A stretch of 64,000 bases of DNA from Mycolicibacterium sp. CBMA 247 (lineage in GTDB: Bacteria > Actinomycetota > Actinomycetes > Mycobacteriales > Mycobacteriaceae): positions 310,001-374,000 of the forward strand of contig NZ_VTGX01000002.1 of NCBI RefSeq assembly GCF_009729095.1, given 5' to 3'. Made by a program: the position numbers and the translations under genes. The notes below the pieces were generated by a model. It was given only the letters and a program-made list of their open reading frames with translations, searched no databases and had not been told where the DNA came from. The first letter of the stretch is position 1. The number at the start of each line of letters is the position of its first letter. Shown one piece after another: positions 26,538 through 36,103 of this stretch.

Positions 26538-27979
26538 TGGCCTTGCCGACTTTCGACTTTGCGCGGATGGGGGTCGGCAGGCAGCGTGTCGTGCTCCAGC
26601 AGCGCCGCGTCCTTCGACAGCACCGGGCCCTCCACCAGCAGCCCGACGACCTGCCACGGCGCGTTCACCGCACCGGACAAGCCCAGATTCTTGGCGGCAT
26701 CATCGTTGGCGATGCCGTACCGCACCCCTTGCGGGTCGATGTAATAGAGGCTTTCGCCCACCCTGGGATCCGGTGACTGCAGCCGGACGAACTGGCCACC
26801 TTCGATGTACACCGTTGCGTCACCACCGATCTGGTCGATCCCGGTACCGACCGCCGACGACGGGATCGGCAGCCGACGGCCGGCGATGACGGTGGTCTTC
26901 GGCGCCGCCTGATCGCCCGGTTCACGCTGCCAGGCCCAGCACAGCACCGGCGAGTCCTGCCGCAGCAGAACCTCGAGCGGCTTGTCCGGCAAGGGTGAGA
27001 CGTACACCTGCTCAGGGATCTTGGCGACCACGCTGGCCTCCACCGACGGCGGCTGCATCAAGCCGTAGGAGTTGGTGGCGCGCAAGGCCGCGGCGGTCGT
27101 GGGATTCACCCGGGCCACTCCGTCCGGCAACACCACATAGTGCTGCGGATCGGATTCGGTGGCGGTCTGGAACACCGATCCGATCACCAGATTCTCCTGC
27201 AGCCCAACGGTATTCGGCGCACCGGCGGCCGGGATCATCGGCAGCTGCCACGGGCCCATGTTCGCCAGCGCGTTGAACAGCCCCTCGGAGACCGGCGTTG
27301 CCTTCGCGGTGACCGGGATGCCCACCGCCGAGCTCACCGCCCGGTCGGACAGGTCGATGCTGTGCCTGCCGTCCGCGGTGACGAGCCAGTTGCCACCCTC
27401 GAACGCCACCAGCATGCCCTGGTTCGCACGCAACGGTCCGACCGACATATCCGTGGCCAGCGACCTGATCAGGAGCGACGATTCCACCTTGGGCGCCGAG
27501 CTGTCGGGCTTGGCAACGGTGTCGCACAGCGTCCACCGGGATGCGGGCACACCGGTCGGCGTGGCATACGGCGCACCGGGAATCCCGATCGGCTGCCCCT
27601 TGGGCAACCGGTTGAGCTCCTCGGACTTCACCGCGGACGGGTTACCGGAATTGCCGAGGGCCAACCGGGCGGAGGTGAGGTTGTACGCCGGGCGCAGCAG
27701 ATTAGAGCCGGGCAGCATCACGTAGAGCTGATTGGTAGTGCGGTCCACCAGCAATTGGTCGCTGCCCTGCTTGCCCAGCGGCTTGAAATACGCCATCAAG
27801 GCCGCACCCAGGCAGACCAACACCGAGATAAGGACACCGGCGAAAACCGCGCGGCTGTAGAACTGCAGCGGATCGTCGAACATCCGGGTGTCCCGGCGCA
27901 CGATCGCGTGCTCGACGCGGCGCAGCAGAAAACGCCAGCCGCTGACCTGGACCTTGGTGGTGAGCCGGAAGCCTGCCAT
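26534..27979 (-). CDS. eccB1: ESX-1 membrane component EccB1
   Basis: The 481-residue EccB1 has a short cytosolic N terminus with the family pattern ([24 protein letters not shown]), one membrane helix (about 44-66), and a large periplasmic R-repeat domain from about 70 to 465. Two Cys (TLCDTV, VLCWAW) could form the disulfide known in EccB proteins. It begins 3 bases after the eccA1 stop and overlaps eccCa1, so it is part of one operon. Confidence 0.95.
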   Translation of the reverse strand: MAGFRLTTKVQVSGWRFLLRRVEHAIVRRDTRMFDDPLQFYSRAVFAGVLISVLVCLGAALMAYFKPLGKQGSDQLLVDRTTNQLYVMLPGSNLLRPAYNLTSARLALGNSGNPSAVKSEELNRLPKGQPIGIPGAPYATPTGVPASRWTLCDTVAKPDSSAPKVESSLLIRSLATDMSVGPLRANQGMLVAFEGGNWLVTADGRHSIDLSDRAVSSAVGIPVTAKATPVSEGLFNALANMGPWQLPMIPAAGAPNTVGLQENLVIGSVFQTATESDPQHYVVLPDGVARVNPTTAAALRATNSYGLMQPPSVEASVVAKIPEQVYVSPLPDKPLEVLLRQDSPVLCWAWQREPGDQAAPKTTVIAGRRLPIPSSAVGTGIDQIGGDATVYIEGGQFVRLQSPDPRVGESLYYIDPQGVRYGIANDDAAKNLGLSGAVNAPWQVVGLLVEGPVLSKDAALLEHDTLPADPHPRKVESRQGQ

Positions 27980-27981
27980 CC

Positions 27982-29706
27982 CTATTCGCCGATGTTCAGG
28001 CGGCTGTGAACCGCCGCGATCGCTGCCGCCATGTCTTCTCCGTTGACCTCACGGAGCTGCTCGACACCCAAGTTCTCGAAGTCCAGCGACCGGGCCAACC
28101 GCATGTCGCGGTTCTGCTCGCCGGCCTCCACCAGCTGCCGCGCATAGCGGCCGTTACCGGCGATGTCCAGCGCCGGCTTACCGTTCAGAGTGCGCTGACT
28201 GAGCAGCGTCGCCGCCTCGTGCACCCCCTTGGCCGCGGTGTCATCGAGCTGCGAATCGTTCGCGTTAGCAATGACTTTGGTGATCTCAACGATGTCGTCG
28301 GGCGAGTACGAGTCGAACTCGATGCGGGTGGCGAAGCGCGAGCGCAGACCGTCATTGGTCTCCAGCAGGCGGTCGATGTCGTTGCTGTAGCCGGCGATGA
28401 TCACCACCAACCGGTCGCGGTCGTTCTCCATCCGGGCCAGCAGGGTGTCCAGGGCCTCGGTACCGAACGGGTCGGCCCGGCCGTCGCGCTCCTGCACCAG
28501 GGTGTAGGCCTCGTCGATGAACAGCACCCCACCCAGGGCGCGATCGATCGTCTTGGCCGTCTTGACCGCGGACTGGCCCTCGTACTCCGCGACGAAATCC
28601 TTACGCGAGGTTTCGATCAGCTTGGGCTCGGCGATCACCCCGAGGCCGGCCAGGATGTTGGCGACCACCCGCGCGATCGTCGTCTTACCGGTACCGGGCG
28701 GGCCCGCGAAGATCATGTGTTTGGAGGTCTGGGCCACCTTCATGCCGCGCGCGGCACGAATCCGCGCCATCTGGGTGGCCGCCCGGTAGGCCTCGATCTG
28801 CTCCTTGACCCGGCTCAAGCCGATCTGCTTGTCAAGCTCGGCCTGTGCCTCGGCGAGCAGCTTGTCCCGCCCCGAGGTATCGGCCACCACGCTGGAGGGA
28901 TCCCACGGATCAGTGCGGGCAGCGATCTTCTCGGCGGTGGTGGTCTCCAGCCGATAGGCCGGATCACGCAGCGCCGCAGTTACTTTGGGCTCAGGGAAGT
29001 TCGCCTGCAACCACTCCAGCAGAACCTGGGCGGACTCCTCGTTGCCCTGGTAACGCCGGGCCATCGCCAGATACCAGGCGATCACCGGTGCGCATGCCTG
29101 ACCGGCCGGCGTGTCGTTGGCCTCCGTGAGCCGACGGTCGGCCTCCGTGAACAGCCCGAGGTTGGCCGCCGCCACCCCATGGGCCACGCCGGCGGCGGCG
29201 GCAAGGAACTTGTCCGGCCACCGGTCAGCGCCGCGCACCTGCTCGATCACGTCGGTCCAGCGTTGCGCCGCAGCGTAGATCACTGCCTTGACCCAGGCCA
29301 CCAGGTGGTCGGACCCGCCCGACGGAGCGGCCTCCAGTGCCTCCATCGCGTCGGCGTAATTGCCCTCGGTCGCCTCGTGGACGGCGAAGCCCATGGTGAT
29401 CGCCAGCGGCGAGTTGATCGGATAGGAGATGTCCTGCCCGTAGATGCCGCCGATCGGGATCCGCGCTCCGACACCGTTCATCGAGATCTCGGCCGAGCCC
29501 GCCAACTGGCCGAAGTTCGAGCGCGAATACCAGGCCCGGAACAACGTCACCCGGTCGGTATCACCACAGCGGATCCGACCCACCCACGCGTCGCACGCGG
29601 TTTCGTCGTAATTGGTGATCTCGGTGAACATCTCGAGCGAACGCGCCGGAGAACTGCTCAGCATCCCGACTGCGGAGCCGAACATCCCAGCGAGGTGGTC
29701 AACCAT
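27982..29706 (-). CDS. eccA1: ESX-1 AAA+ ATPase EccA1
   Basis: EccA1 is a CbxX/CfqX-type AAA+ ATPase of 574 residues. Residues 1-280 form a TPR-like domain ([23 protein letters not shown]). The ATPase core follows, with Walker [10 protein letters not shown] (Lys about 341), Walker [10 protein letters not shown] and sensor region [12 protein letters not shown] chose the ATG at 29706 because GGAGG precedes it and it gives the known family start. The longer frame enters espH. It overlaps the espH stop by 8 bases. It is thought to act on substrates and their EspG chaperones. Confidence 0.95.
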   Translation of the reverse strand: MVDHLAGMFGSAVGMLSSSPARSLEMFTEITNYDETACDAWVGRIRCGDTDRVTLFRAWYSRSNFGQLAGSAEISMNGVGARIPIGGIYGQDISYPINSPLAITMGFAVHEATEGNYADAMEALEAAPSGGSDHLVAWVKAVIYAAAQRWTDVIEQVRGADRWPDKFLAAAAGVAHGVAAANLGLFTEADRRLTEANDTPAGQACAPVIAWYLAMARRYQGNEESAQVLLEWLQANFPEPKVTAALRDPAYRLETTTAEKIAARTDPWDPSSVVADTSGRDKLLAEAQAELDKQIGLSRVKEQIEAYRAATQMARIRAARGMKVAQTSKHMIFAGPPGTGKTTIARVVANILAGLGVIAEPKLIETSRKDFVAEYEGQSAVKTAKTIDRALGGVLFIDEAYTLVQERDGRADPFGTEALDTLLARMENDRDRLVVIIAGYSNDIDRLLETNDGLRSRFATRIEFDSYSPDDIVEITKVIANANDSQLDDTAAKGVHEAATLLSQRTLNGKPALDIAGNGRYARQLVEAGEQNRDMRLARSLDFENLGVEQLREVNGEDMAAAIAAVHSRLNIGE

Positions 29707-30232
29707 GATCGCCTCCATAGCGGGTCGAAAAGACCTGGGCCCGAGCATCATCGGCTTGCTCCGGGGTGAGCAGATCCAGGTCACGGGTCAGAAAGTCGCG
29801 GGTCGCCGCGTCGTCGTGCCCATGCTCGCGCATTCCCGCGAGCATGAACGAGTACTGGGCGGACTTGGCCTGTTGAGCGGCCAGGCCCGCAATCACCAGG
29901 ATCTCCTCGGCGAGATCCCGTTCGGTCAGATTGGCGACTCTCGGTGCCAACTCGATCTGATGCACCCGGCCATCCATGAACGCTGTCACCGTGACGGTTT
30001 CGGGCGGATTGGTGACCGTGAACAGCGGCACCGCAAGGTTCTCGTCCTCGTCGTCGGACCCGTCCCAGCCGTCGTCGGAGACAGCGTCGTCGGATGCGGC
30101 GGAGTCCTCGTATGTCCCGAGCGCGTCCAGGGCCGCGGCGTCCAAACCGTCGTCCGGGTACGAGAAATCCAGCGCCGAGAGGTCGTCATCGTTGTCATCG
30201 TCGTCCGGATAATGTGGCGGAAAGTCACCCAC
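29699..30232 (-). CDS. espH: ESX-1 secretion-associated protein EspH
   Basis: EspH is a 177-residue cytosolic helper of EspE/EspF export. The N-terminal 75 residues are very Asp-rich. The conserved domain has TNPPETVTVTAFMDGRVHQI and LAEEILVIAGLAAQQAKSAQ, shared with EspD and with the cassette gene at 7553-8131. It starts with GTG at 30232. Its end overlaps eccA1, and espG1 ends 14 bases upstream. Confidence 0.92.
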   Translation of the reverse strand: MGDFPPHYPDDDDNDDDLSALDFSYPDDGLDAAALDALGTYEDSAASDDAVSDDGWDGSDDEDENLAVPLFTVTNPPETVTVTAFMDGRVHQIELAPRVANLTERDLAEEILVIAGLAAQQAKSAQYSFMLAGMREHGHDDAATRDFLTRDLDLLTPEQADDARAQVFSTRYGGDHG

Positions 30233-30246
30233 CGTGGCGGCCTCTT

Positions 30247-31095
30247 TCAGTGCAGGTAGGAACTATCCGGTTCGGACTTGTCGAACCACGAACCCGACGG
30301 CAGGAATTCGACCAACCCGTCCAGGGCACGCTGCAGATTGTCCTTGGTTCCGGTCAGGAAGCTGCCGTAGAGCTCCCCGTTCACCCGGCGCGGGATGGAC
30401 ACGATGCGCCCCTGTTTGGAATCGAGCACGCCTGCGGCGACATCGACCTGAGCAGTGGTTCCGCCCGGATTCCGCTCAGACACCACAAGTTCCACCCAGC
30501 TGTCGGGCTCGGAGATGATGTTCGCGTACACCCGGGCCGAGGTCGGTGGAATCCCGTAGCCGGTCAGCTCGTCGGCGGTCCGGCAGTTGGCCAGGGTGGC
30601 GGCGACACCGGTCAGCGGCTCGACACTGGCCGGTGAGCCTTCGCCGAGCACGGTCATCACCATGCCTGCCAGACCCACCTGCGCAGCCACCCGCTGCAGC
30701 ACCAGCATGTCGTTGTCGCGGGCGGCGACCACATGCCGACCACCCTTGCGGCACACCACGAACCGGATCATCTTCCCGCCCACGTCGCGGCGCCACCAGC
30801 GCCCCTCCAGGGTGCGGTCGGGCCGGCTCAGAGTGTCGAGCATGGCAGCCACCTCGGGGTGGGGGTTGCCGAAGACGTCCAGCACACCCTGGGCCATGAG
30901 GTCACGGGTCACCTGGTCCCACACGATGTCGCGCAGATCGGGCTGTGGAATGTTCAGCCGGATCCCCATCGAAGGCGGGAAATCGGTCAGTCCCAGTTTG
31001 TCGGCGACTACCAGGATCCCGTCGATGGTCAGTTCGGCGCCAACGACATCGTCGATCGGCGGTGCGCTCGCGTCGGCTTCATACGGAGTAATCAT
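30247..31095 (-). CDS. espG1: ESX-1 PE/PPE chaperone EspG1
   Basis: EspG1 binds the tip of PPE68 and keeps PE-PPE pairs soluble before export. It has 282 residues. I chose the ATG at 31095 (MITPYEADAS), since this fits the M. tuberculosis length of 283 and starts 10 bases after espF. The open frame runs 23 residues further into espF. Segments VVGAELTIDGILVVADKLGL and VCRKGGRHVVAARDNDMLVL are typical of the family. It is a single EspG-fold domain without membrane segments. Confidence 0.93.
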   Translation of the reverse strand: MITPYEADASAPPIDDVVGAELTIDGILVVADKLGLTDFPPSMGIRLNIPQPDLRDIVWDQVTRDLMAQGVLDVFGNPHPEVAAMLDTLSRPDRTLEGRWWRRDVGGKMIRFVVCRKGGRHVVAARDNDMLVLQRVAAQVGLAGMVMTVLGEGSPASVEPLTGVAATLANCRTADELTGYGIPPTSARVYANIISEPDSWVELVVSERNPGGTTAQVDVAAGVLDSKQGRIVSIPRRVNGELYGSFLTGTKDNLQRALDGLVEFLPSGSWFDKSEPDSSYLH

Positions 31096-31105
31096 GGGTC
31101 CGCCT

Positions 31106-31417
31106 CTACCTAACGGTTCCGTTGAGAGCGCCGCCCATCGTGGCGTCCGTCCGGTCGTACCCACTCGCCGCGCGAGTGAGCTTGTCCCCGAGGTCCTGCG
31201 ACACCCTGGCCATACCGGTTCCCGCAGCTCGACGCGCGTTGAGCGCAGCCTCGACCGCCGCGGCCGTCGACGACGAAATCGGCCCGTGCGTCAGGCGCAC
31301 CGAAGAGTCGACACCGTCGACGACCCCGGTAGCCACAGTCAGGCTGGTCGCAGCCTGACCCTGTTTGGCCGATAGTTCGTACAAATGAGCGGTGGCAACC
31401 CGCAAATCACCCGCCAT
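31106..31417 (-). CDS. espF: ESX-1 substrate EspF
   Basis: EspF is a 103-residue helical-hairpin protein of the EspC/EspF family. It starts MAGDLRVATAHLYELSAKQG and ends with a second helix including RAASGYDRTD, where Y-x-x-x-D is the export signal. GAGGGG lies before the ATG. It follows espE by 30 bases and is secreted with EspE in M. marinum. Confidence 0.92.
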   Translation of the reverse strand: MAGDLRVATAHLYELSAKQGQAATSLTVATGVVDGVDSSVRLTHGPISSSTAAAVEAALNARRAAGTGMARVSQDLGDKLTRAASGYDRTDATMGGALNGTVR

Positions 31418-31447
31418 GAAATCCCCTCGATCCCTGTCCCCGGATTC

Positions 31448-33016
31448 TTACCTGTCGATCACGGCCGCAGATCCGGGTACACCGCGATCTAATGTAGCCG
31501 CCGCTGCCATATGCAGCTGGCCCTGCTCGAAATCCGTCCCGACATGCACCGGAGCCGGGCCCGCCGCACCGCCTCCGGCGCCCACGGCTTCCAGGTCCGG
31601 AGGCAGTGTCTTGGCGGCCCCGCCATCTGGGCCGGCACCCAACGGATCGGCCTGTCCGCCGTGGGAATCTGCCGCCGACGGGCCGCTGGCCTGGTCGTTC
31701 TCGGCCTCGGCGGCCTTGCCGTCGCCGTCCTTCTCGTCGTCGTTCTCGCCCAAGGCCTCATCGTCCTTGTCGTCCTTGCCGTCTCGGTCCTTGTCGTCCC
31801 CGTCGGCTCGGTCGTCATGCTCGGCATCCGCCCTGTCGGCAGCGGTATCCCCCGACGCTTTGTCGAGCTGGGCGGCGTTGGCGCCGGGGCCACCGGCCGG
31901 CCCGGCCGCCTGGCTGGCCATCTGCGCCGCCTGAGTCGCGGCCTGGTTAGCCGCCTGAGCCGCCTGTCCGGCGGCCTGCATCACCCCGCCCAGCATTCCG
32001 CTGACGGGGCTCATGAGTGAGCCCAAGATCCCGCCGAGGGCGCCGGCGGCATCCCCGGCCGCATCTGACGACGGGGACCCTGCACCCGGCATGCCCGTGG
32101 GCATCGGCGGTGCCGAAGACGGCCCCGACGTCGGTGCGCCACCCCCGCCACCGCCGCCCGAGGGCGTTCCGCCCCCGCCACCGCCGCCTGACGGACCACC
32201 CGGCACCCTGGCCCCGGGATCAGCCTGGGGGTCGCCGACCGGTGGCGCGAACTCCGCCCCGGCGGGGGCGGCGCCGCCGGCCAGGGTCTCGTATTGCGCT
32301 GCCGCGGTCCGCAATACGGCCGCGTTTTCGTTGATGTGGCCCCGCAGGGTGTTGATGTCGTTGCTCGACTCCCCGACGGCCTTGGCCACCATCGCGATCT
32401 CGGCGGTCATCCGGGCCGCCTGCCCGAAACCCGGAACGATCCCCGCGCTGGTGCTGAGCAGGCTCATCACCCCCAGCCAATCGGAATGGCCGTCGAGACT
32501 GGCGCGGGCAGCCGAGATCTGGCCGGCTTCCGTCGACAGGACCCCCGCCACCATGTTGTCCAACCCGAGCATGGTCTGAACCCGGCCGACCTGTTCGGTG
32601 TTGCGGCCCGTGTAGGCGCTGGCCCCGCTGCTGTCCCAACTGTCATCCGGGAAGGCCGACGCGAGCACCTGGCCGGCCGCGCCCATCTTGGCGGCTCCCT
32701 CGCTGAAGCGTTGTCCGTTCTCCGGATCGCCGACTCCGGTGCCCTGCTTCATCGACTCGATGGCCTGTTGGCCGGCGGCCATGATCGGTGACTGAGCCGC
32801 CCGGATCAGCCGCTGGCCGATCTGCGTTTCGAGGAAGTTGGCGGCCTTCTGGTTGAGATCGATGATCTGGCCGCCAATCTTGGCAACCTGCCCGAGTTCG
32901 GCACCCACGGTGTTGCGGACGATGAACTCCCCGACCTTCGCGGCGCGCTCGGTCCACTTCAGATTATTCTCGATGACGCCTTTGCCGAAATCCGCGATAT
33001 CGCCCAGCAGTCCCAT
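31448..33016 (-). CDS. espE: ESX-1 substrate EspE
   Basis: EspE is a large ESX-1 substrate found on the cell surface of M. marinum. It has 522 residues. I chose the ATG at 33016 (MGLLGDIADFGKG) behind GAAGGGGA; the frame is open 82 residues further upstream without support. The N-terminal helical domain (1-285) contains PDDSWDSSGASAYTGRN. Then follow a Gly/Pro-rich linker (about 290-345), a Gln/Ala-rich helix, and a highly charged Asp/Lys stretch (about 410-460, with runs such as DDKDRDGKDDKDD). It heads the main ESX-1 operon. Confidence 0.92.
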   Translation of the reverse strand: MGLLGDIADFGKGVIENNLKWTERAAKVGEFIVRNTVGAELGQVAKIGGQIIDLNQKAANFLETQIGQRLIRAAQSPIMAAGQQAIESMKQGTGVGDPENGQRFSEGAAKMGAAGQVLASAFPDDSWDSSGASAYTGRNTEQVGRVQTMLGLDNMVAGVLSTEAGQISAARASLDGHSDWLGVMSLLSTSAGIVPGFGQAARMTAEIAMVAKAVGESSNDINTLRGHINENAAVLRTAAAQYETLAGGAAPAGAEFAPPVGDPQADPGARVPGGPSGGGGGGGTPSGGGGGGGAPTSGPSSAPPMPTGMPGAGSPSSDAAGDAAGALGGILGSLMSPVSGMLGGVMQAAGQAAQAANQAATQAAQMASQAAGPAGGPGANAAQLDKASGDTAADRADAEHDDRADGDDKDRDGKDDKDDEALGENDDEKDGDGKAAEAENDQASGPSAADSHGGQADPLGAGPDGGAAKTLPPDLEAVGAGGGAAGPAPVHVGTDFEQGQLHMAAAATLDRGVPGSAAVIDR

Positions 33017-33406
33017 GCCCCGTTTCCCCTTCGCCGGATCAGAGATTACCAGCGCATCCGGCCCGGTCAGCGCACCAATTTCGACCTCCCGACAGCACCC
33101 GACAAGCGGTCCTCGAATGCCCTTCGACCTCCATTTATCGCAGCTGAGAAGTCGATTCTCCGGGGATGCCGAACAGGTGTGGGCAACCCCTGTTCGACCT
33201 CGTGGGTGCGGCGACGCCAGGGCGCTTCGCGGCGCGACCGCGGGAACCGTCCCGCACCCCAAAGTCCCGCGTTGGACTTTGCCGTCAAATTTGCTGGGTC
33301 GTTATTTCAGCCGGAATGTGGTCGGATCCTGCGTGCCGGACGGGTTGTAGTCGATACTTGAGCACGGTCAAAGTTCCCTTGTGTGAGTTCCGGAGGAGAT
33401 TCAGGC
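33017..33406. promoter_or_regulatory. Divergent promoter region of the ESX-1 operon and the ATPase gene
   Basis: These 390 bases separate espE (minus) from the P-loop ATPase (plus), so both promoters should lie here. The only clear element is the inverted repeat at 33261-33280. In M. tuberculosis the matching region is controlled by WhiB6, EspR and PhoP. I cannot identify their sites from sequence alone. Confidence 0.55.
33261..33280. promoter_or_regulatory. Perfect inverted repeat in the espE/ATPase divergent region
   Basis: AAAGTCC (33261-33267) and GGACTTT (33274-33280) are perfect complements with 6 bases between. The 20-base size suits a dimeric regulator. It lies 127 bases before the ATPase start and 245 bases before the espE start. 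Candidate operator by inference. Confidence 0.4.
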
Positions 33407-34912
33407 GTGCCCGACCCCGACGACACCTTGCGTAGAGAGCTCGGCTGGACGGGGCCGGAGGAAAGTCATTTCGAACCCGACACCCGGCCGACCCGCCGCA
33501 AGCCTCCAGAGCCGCCGCCATCGATACCTGGGCGGCCCCCGGTCGATTTCGTGCCGTCGAAAGCCCCGGGCAATTCCGGATCCGACGATTCCGGGTCATC
33601 GCAGGGCGTACCGACCGACCCCGACGCCGAGCGGGCCCGCAGCACATTCCGGGAGGCACCCGCGGCCCAGCCGGCCCAACCTCCCCAGCAGGCACCCCCG
33701 CCGCCTCCGCCACCCGCGCCACCCCAGCCCCCGCACGACGCCCGTCAGGCGCCGCCGAACCAGCCGCCACCGAGTACAGGTCATCCCGAACCCCGGCCGG
33801 ATGCGTGGGAGCAGCATCTGCCTGGCTGGCAGCTTCCGTCCCAGCGACCGCCTGGCCCCGGGGGCCCGCCTCAGCCGCCCTATGGTCCGCCACCCGGCCG
33901 GCCCTGGCCCTCCGACGGAGGATTCGCCCCGAATCCTGGTCCGATGGCGCCCGGAGCACCGCCGCTGCCGACGGGTTCGTACGCCGATCGCATCCGGGTC
34001 AACGACCTGGTGCCGCCAAAGCGTCTGCCGCCGGGCACTGGTTGGCGACTGTTCGTGTACCGGGCGACGTTCGGGCTGGTCAATCCCGGTCCGTCGCCCG
34101 AGGACCTTCGTCAGGCCGAGTTGGAGGCCAAGATCAAGGGCCTCCTGCGCGGCCACTACAAGGTCGGGGTGATGGGCAAGGGCGGGGTCGGTAAGACCAC
34201 CGTCTCGGCCAGCGTCGGATCGATCTTCGCCCAGCTCCGTCAGGACGATCGCGTGGTGGCCATCGACGCCGACACGTCATTCGGCAAGCTCGGCAGCCGC
34301 GTCGACCCCCAGGCCCAGAGCTCGTACTGGGAACTCGCCAACGACAAACACCTGGACTCGTTCGCCGACGTGCGCAGCCGGGTCGGCAACAACGCCGCCG
34401 GGCTGTTCGTCCTGGCCGGCGAGGGCACCCCGGCCCGCCGCCGGGTGCTGGACGCGGCCATCTACCGCGAGGCCACCACCCGGCTGGACAGGCACTTCTC
34501 GATCTCGGTGGTGGACTGCAGTTCGACCATGGACTCGCCGGTGACCCAGGAGGTACTGCGCGACCTCGACGGCCTGATCGTGGTGTCCTCGCCGTGGGTG
34601 GACGGCGCCGCCACGGCCGGCCAGACGCTGGACTGGCTGGCCGCCCACGACATGACCAGCCTGCTGCAACGCACCGTCGTGGTTCTCAACGACTCCGACG
34701 GACACGCCGACAAACGCACGCGCTCGATTCTGGCGGGACAGTTCTCGGGCCAGGGTCAGCGGGTGATCGAGGTGCCGTTCGACGGGCATCTGCGTCCCGG
34801 TGGCGTCGTCGATCCGCGGGAGATGTCGACCCCGACCCGGCGACGCTTCCTGGAGATCGCCGCGGCCCTGGCCGAGCACTTCCCATCCCACGACGAGCGG
34901 CGGGACCGCTAG
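33407..34912 (+). CDS. EspI-like MinD/ParA ATPase with proline-rich N terminus
   Basis: The 501-residue protein is built like EspI. It has a Pro-rich N-terminal half (about 30-195), then a MinD-type ATPase with GVMGKGGVGKTT (Lys263), DADTSFGKLG and SVVDCSS. The block IKGLLRGHYKVGVMGKGGVGKT matches EspI's RNARDSYQIGVFGLKGGVGKT. I chose the GTG at 33407 because GGAGGAG lies at 33392-33398; an earlier GTG at 33383 precedes that site. It corresponds in position to Rv3860 upstream of espE in M. tuberculosis. Its role is unknown. It may act on an Esp or Esx partner. Confidence 0.85.
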   Translation: MPDPDDTLRRELGWTGPEESHFEPDTRPTRRKPPEPPPSIPGRPPVDFVPSKAPGNSGSDDSGSSQGVPTDPDAERARSTFREAPAAQPAQPPQQAPPPPPPPAPPQPPHDARQAPPNQPPPSTGHPEPRPDAWEQHLPGWQLPSQRPPGPGGPPQPPYGPPPGRPWPSDGGFAPNPGPMAPGAPPLPTGSYADRIRVNDLVPPKRLPPGTGWRLFVYRATFGLVNPGPSPEDLRQAELEAKIKGLLRGHYKVGVMGKGGVGKTTVSASVGSIFAQLRQDDRVVAIDADTSFGKLGSRVDPQAQSSYWELANDKHLDSFADVRSRVGNNAAGLFVLAGEGTPARRRVLDAAIYREATTRLDRHFSISVVDCSSTMDSPVTQEVLRDLDGLIVVSSPWVDGAATAGQTLDWLAAHDMTSLLQRTVVVLNDSDGHADKRTRSILAGQFSGQGQRVIEVPFDGHLRPGGVVDPREMSTPTRRRFLEIAAALAEHFPSHDERRDR

Positions 34913-34924
34913 CCGGGCGGCTGA

Positions 34925-35716
34925 TCAGCGCATCGCGCCGATCAGCGCCTCCAGGGCGTGGACGGCGGACGCGTCGACCGGATATTCCGCCTCGGCGCGT
35001 GCCACGGTGTCCTCGGAAACCCCGGCGGCCGTAGCGGTTTCACCGATCGTGAGGTTCGACTGCCGACGCGCGGCATACAGGCGCTGCCCGAGGGTGGCGC
35101 CGGGCGCGGAGGCGGCGCGGGTGGTCAACTCGTCGATCTGGCGCCGCACCGCGCTGAGCGCCTTGATCAGCGCCGGGGTCACCATGCTGAGCCGCGCGGC
35201 CCGCGAGGCCACCGCTTCGAGCTGGCGCAGATCGGCCAGCACGGACGTGACTCTTGGCGTGAACTCGGGTTCTCCGACGGCCGGCAAGGTGGAGATCGTC
35301 GACTCCAGTGTGTGCACCGCAGTCAGAACCGCCTGGGCGATCAGCGGTACCTCATCACTGGCCGGCGCTGTGGTCGTCAGCGGCGCCGCGGCTGACCGCG
35401 CATTGACCACGGTCGGCATTTCGACGCGTGCCGGAGCGGGCATCGCCGGATCGGGTACCGGCCCGCCTTGGCGCAGCCGGGCGATGGTGCCCGGCGGCCA
35501 GCGCAACACTTCTTCGAGCTTGAGCCGGGTGCGTTCACGGGGCCAGCTGCGGCCCTTCTCGAACGCGATGAGCGCTCCGGCGTTGATGATCCCGTCGGCG
35601 GCGAGGCTGCGCTGGCTGATATCGAGTTCGCGGCGTCTGGCCGCTGCTGCACTACCAGCGCGGATGAGTCCGACATCGAACTCGCCAGTGGCGAGATCGT
35701 ACTCAGCGTCGGTCAT
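34925..35716 (-). CDS. Protein with two putative helix-turn-helix regions, possible transcriptional regulator
   Basis: The 263-residue protein has an XRE-like helix-turn-helix near the N terminus (about 22-58: ARRRELDISQRSLAADGIINAGALIAFEKG) and a second at the C terminus (about 205-245: LGQRLYAARRQSNLTIGETATAAGVSEDTVARAE). An Ala/Pro linker and a helical middle separate them. Two HTH units on one chain suggest that it bridges two sites or forms a compact dimer. It is divergent from whiB6 and convergent with the ATPase gene (12 bases apart). I do not recognise a named gene. The location suggests a part in ESX-1 or whiB6 control. Confidence 0.7.
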   Translation of the reverse strand: MTDAEYDLATGEFDVGLIRAGSAAAARRRELDISQRSLAADGIINAGALIAFEKGRSWPRERTRLKLEEVLRWPPGTIARLRQGGPVPDPAMPAPARVEMPTVVNARSAAAPLTTTAPASDEVPLIAQAVLTAVHTLESTISTLPAVGEPEFTPRVTSVLADLRQLEAVASRAARLSMVTPALIKALSAVRRQIDELTTRAASAPGATLGQRLYAARRQSNLTIGETATAAGVSEDTVARAEAEYPVDASAVHALEALIGAMR

Positions 35717-36103
35717 ACGGGGCTGTTTCCTCGCCGATGTGCTCAGCCTCAGCCGAGGGGCTGAAGCGGTTGTCGGGACCCGTCAATCCTAACCCCGGAC
35801 CGCAGCACCGCTACACCTTAGGTTTTTCGCACTGCCAGCAAACAACTCCGATGCTACGGCTTCCGCGGCGGACAAGCCGCACTCCCGCTACGGGTACATG
35901 AAGGTACCTATGGACGTTCTGACGTGCAGGTTTAGATCCAAAGCGGCTTTCCCCAGGTGATTCCGCATCGTTACCTATGCAAAATTCCGTAGCGATGCCG
36001 CGCTGCGGTTTGAACCAAACTGTTGCATCGCTACGGTTGTTGCTATAGCGTTCCTCCCGACGCGGTAGATACCGCAACAGAAGTCCTAAACAGGAGCAGC
36101 AGC
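35717..36103. promoter_or_regulatory. Divergent promoter region of whiB6 and the HTH gene
   Basis: These 387 bases hold the whiB6 upstream region. They contain three copies of a 10-base repeat (see 35965-36036) near the whiB6 end and no gene. A possible whiB6 promoter has TTGCAT at 36023 and TATAGC at 36044. The spacing of 15 is short, so this is tentative. Confidence 0.6.
35965..36036. repeat. Three copies of GCATCGYTAC upstream of whiB6
   Basis: Copies are at 35965-35974 (plus), 35989-35998 (minus) and 36025-36034 (plus). The last two form a longer inverted repeat: CCGTAGCGATG at 35987-35997 and CATCGCTACGG at 36026-36036, 11 perfect bp with 28 bases between. Starts of successive copies are 24 and 36 bases apart. 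The last copy overlaps the possible -35 box of whiB6. A cluster like this is expected of an oligomeric regulator. Confidence 0.65.

Noticed and set aside
28006..29769. 587-codon open frame on the plus strand opposite eccA1
   Set aside because: Shadow of the eccA1 codons; Arg/His/Gly-rich product with no domain.
31740..31840. Low-complexity Asp/Lys stretch that might signal a frameshift
   Set aside because: Frame stays open to a normal C terminus, and EspE proteins are known to have a charged low-complexity tail.
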